Assembly: GCA_964399955.1 (NCBI GenBank)
Contig: CAYNST010000029.1
Span: 1-32,512 of the forward strand
DNA from: CAYNST01 sp964399955
GTDB lineage: Bacteria; Pseudomonadota; Gammaproteobacteria; Pseudomonadales; Cellvibrionaceae
Reading direction: 5' to 3'
DNA: 32,512 nt
Part shown: piece by piece, positions 32,270 through 32,512 of the stretch
Layout of the letters: every line of letters begins with the position of its first letter
Position numbering within the stretch: the stretch's first letter is position 1
The notes under the pieces: generated by a model
Seen by the model: only the letters and a program-made list of their open reading frames with translations
What the model was told of the DNA's origin: nothing
Database searches by the model: none
Made by a program: the position numbers and the translations under genes

Positions 32270-32512
32270 GGAGCCGAGTGAAGGCCCGCTGGACACGCCG
32301 TGAACCCGTCCCTGGGGGCTCGACACGCGCATCCCTGCGCGTGACGGTCCAGCGTGCCTCCTCCCGACTCCTTTTGCGAATATATTCCTGCGGCGAGTTG
32401 AAAGATCGCGGAGTGCGGGAGCCGAGCCGGTTTGTGCGGCAAAAAGGTGAAGTGTGGCGAGCGGGAGCCGGGCAAAGACCCGCTGGACACGCCGTAAACC
32501 CATCCTTGGGGG
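32270..32512. repeat. Tandem, hairpin-rich intergenic repeat downstream of fliC
   Basis: A unit of 49 bases at 32270-32318 recurs at 32464-32512 with about seven differences; the last 34 bases differ at three. After the first copy, CGCTGGAC (32287-32294) and GTCCAGCG (32347-32354) form an outer stem. CACGCGCA (32324-32331) and TGCGCGTG (32336-32343) form a perfect inner hairpin. A further imperfect fold-back joins CTCCCGACTCC (32361-32371) with GGAGTGCGGGAG (32410-32421). GCGGGAGCCG is repeated at 32415 and 32461. The second copy is cut by the window end. No gene is seen here. It looks like a dispersed intergenic repeat family (REP/MITE-like). Confidence 0.75.

Noticed and set aside
32270..32512. 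CRISPR array downstream of fliC
   Set aside because: Only two 49-base copies 194 bases apart are seen, with no regular short spacers and no cas genes.

Overview
The window is a chromosomal segment from a flagellated, aerobic gammaproteobacterium, probably marine and possibly of the Cellvibrionales/Alteromonadales type. That placement is inferred from the gene content: pqqABCDE, minCDE, yaeQ, a CheV-CheR-FlgB..FlgL-FliC order, and sigma-54 plus sigma-28 flagellar promoters. No marker gene fixes the species.

Layout. (1) 55-3320, minus strand: a complete pqqA-B-C-D-E operon for the redox cofactor pyrroloquinoline quinone. It has an attenuator-like hairpin between pqqA and pqqB and 8-base overlaps at the C/D and D/E junctions. 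(2) 3604-6412, plus: a small heat-shock protein gene followed after 10 bases by a LonA protease gene. (3) 6525-8243, minus: two lipoprotein genes, one with Asp-box repeats and one related to phage lambda Bor. (4) 8803-9339, plus: yaeQ, after about 560 bases with no recognisable gene. (5) 9519-11360, minus: minC-minD-minE, the division-site selection system. (6) 11679-12483, minus: tRNA-Arg(CCT) followed almost directly by rsmE, with a good sigma-70 promoter in front of the tRNA. (7) 12561-13277, plus: a family 2 glycosyltransferase whose 3' end overlaps flgN. (8) 13256-32187: the early part of a flagellar/chemotaxis locus. flgA, flgM and flgN are on the minus strand. cheV, cheR, flgBCDE, flgFGHIJKL and fliC are on the plus strand. 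(9) 32188-32512: a flagellin terminator and a tandem, hairpin-rich intergenic repeat that runs off the window end.

How the flagellar genes work together. FlgB, FlgC, FlgF and FlgG build the rod; FlgJ caps the rod and cuts peptidoglycan; FlgA, FlgI and FlgH make the P and L rings; FlgD and FlgE make the hook; FlgK and FlgL form the hook-filament junction; FliC is the filament. FlgN is the FlgK/FlgL chaperone, and FlgM is the anti-sigma-28 factor secreted once the hook is finished. The promoters visible in the sequence fit this hierarchy: sigma-54 sites before flgB, flgF, flgA and fliC, and a sigma-28 site before flgM.

Most interesting points: FlgE (811 aa) and FlgK (930 aa) are both much enlarged and appear to share a homologous insert of about 190-210 residues; clusters of TTGCCG/CGGCAA hexamers lie at similar distances upstream of the flgB and fliC sigma-54 promoters; the flagellin gene has a sigma-54 rather than a clear sigma-28 promoter; and a tandem repeat element follows fliC. 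I did not find a clearly new multi-gene system. The candidates are these structural and regulatory peculiarities.
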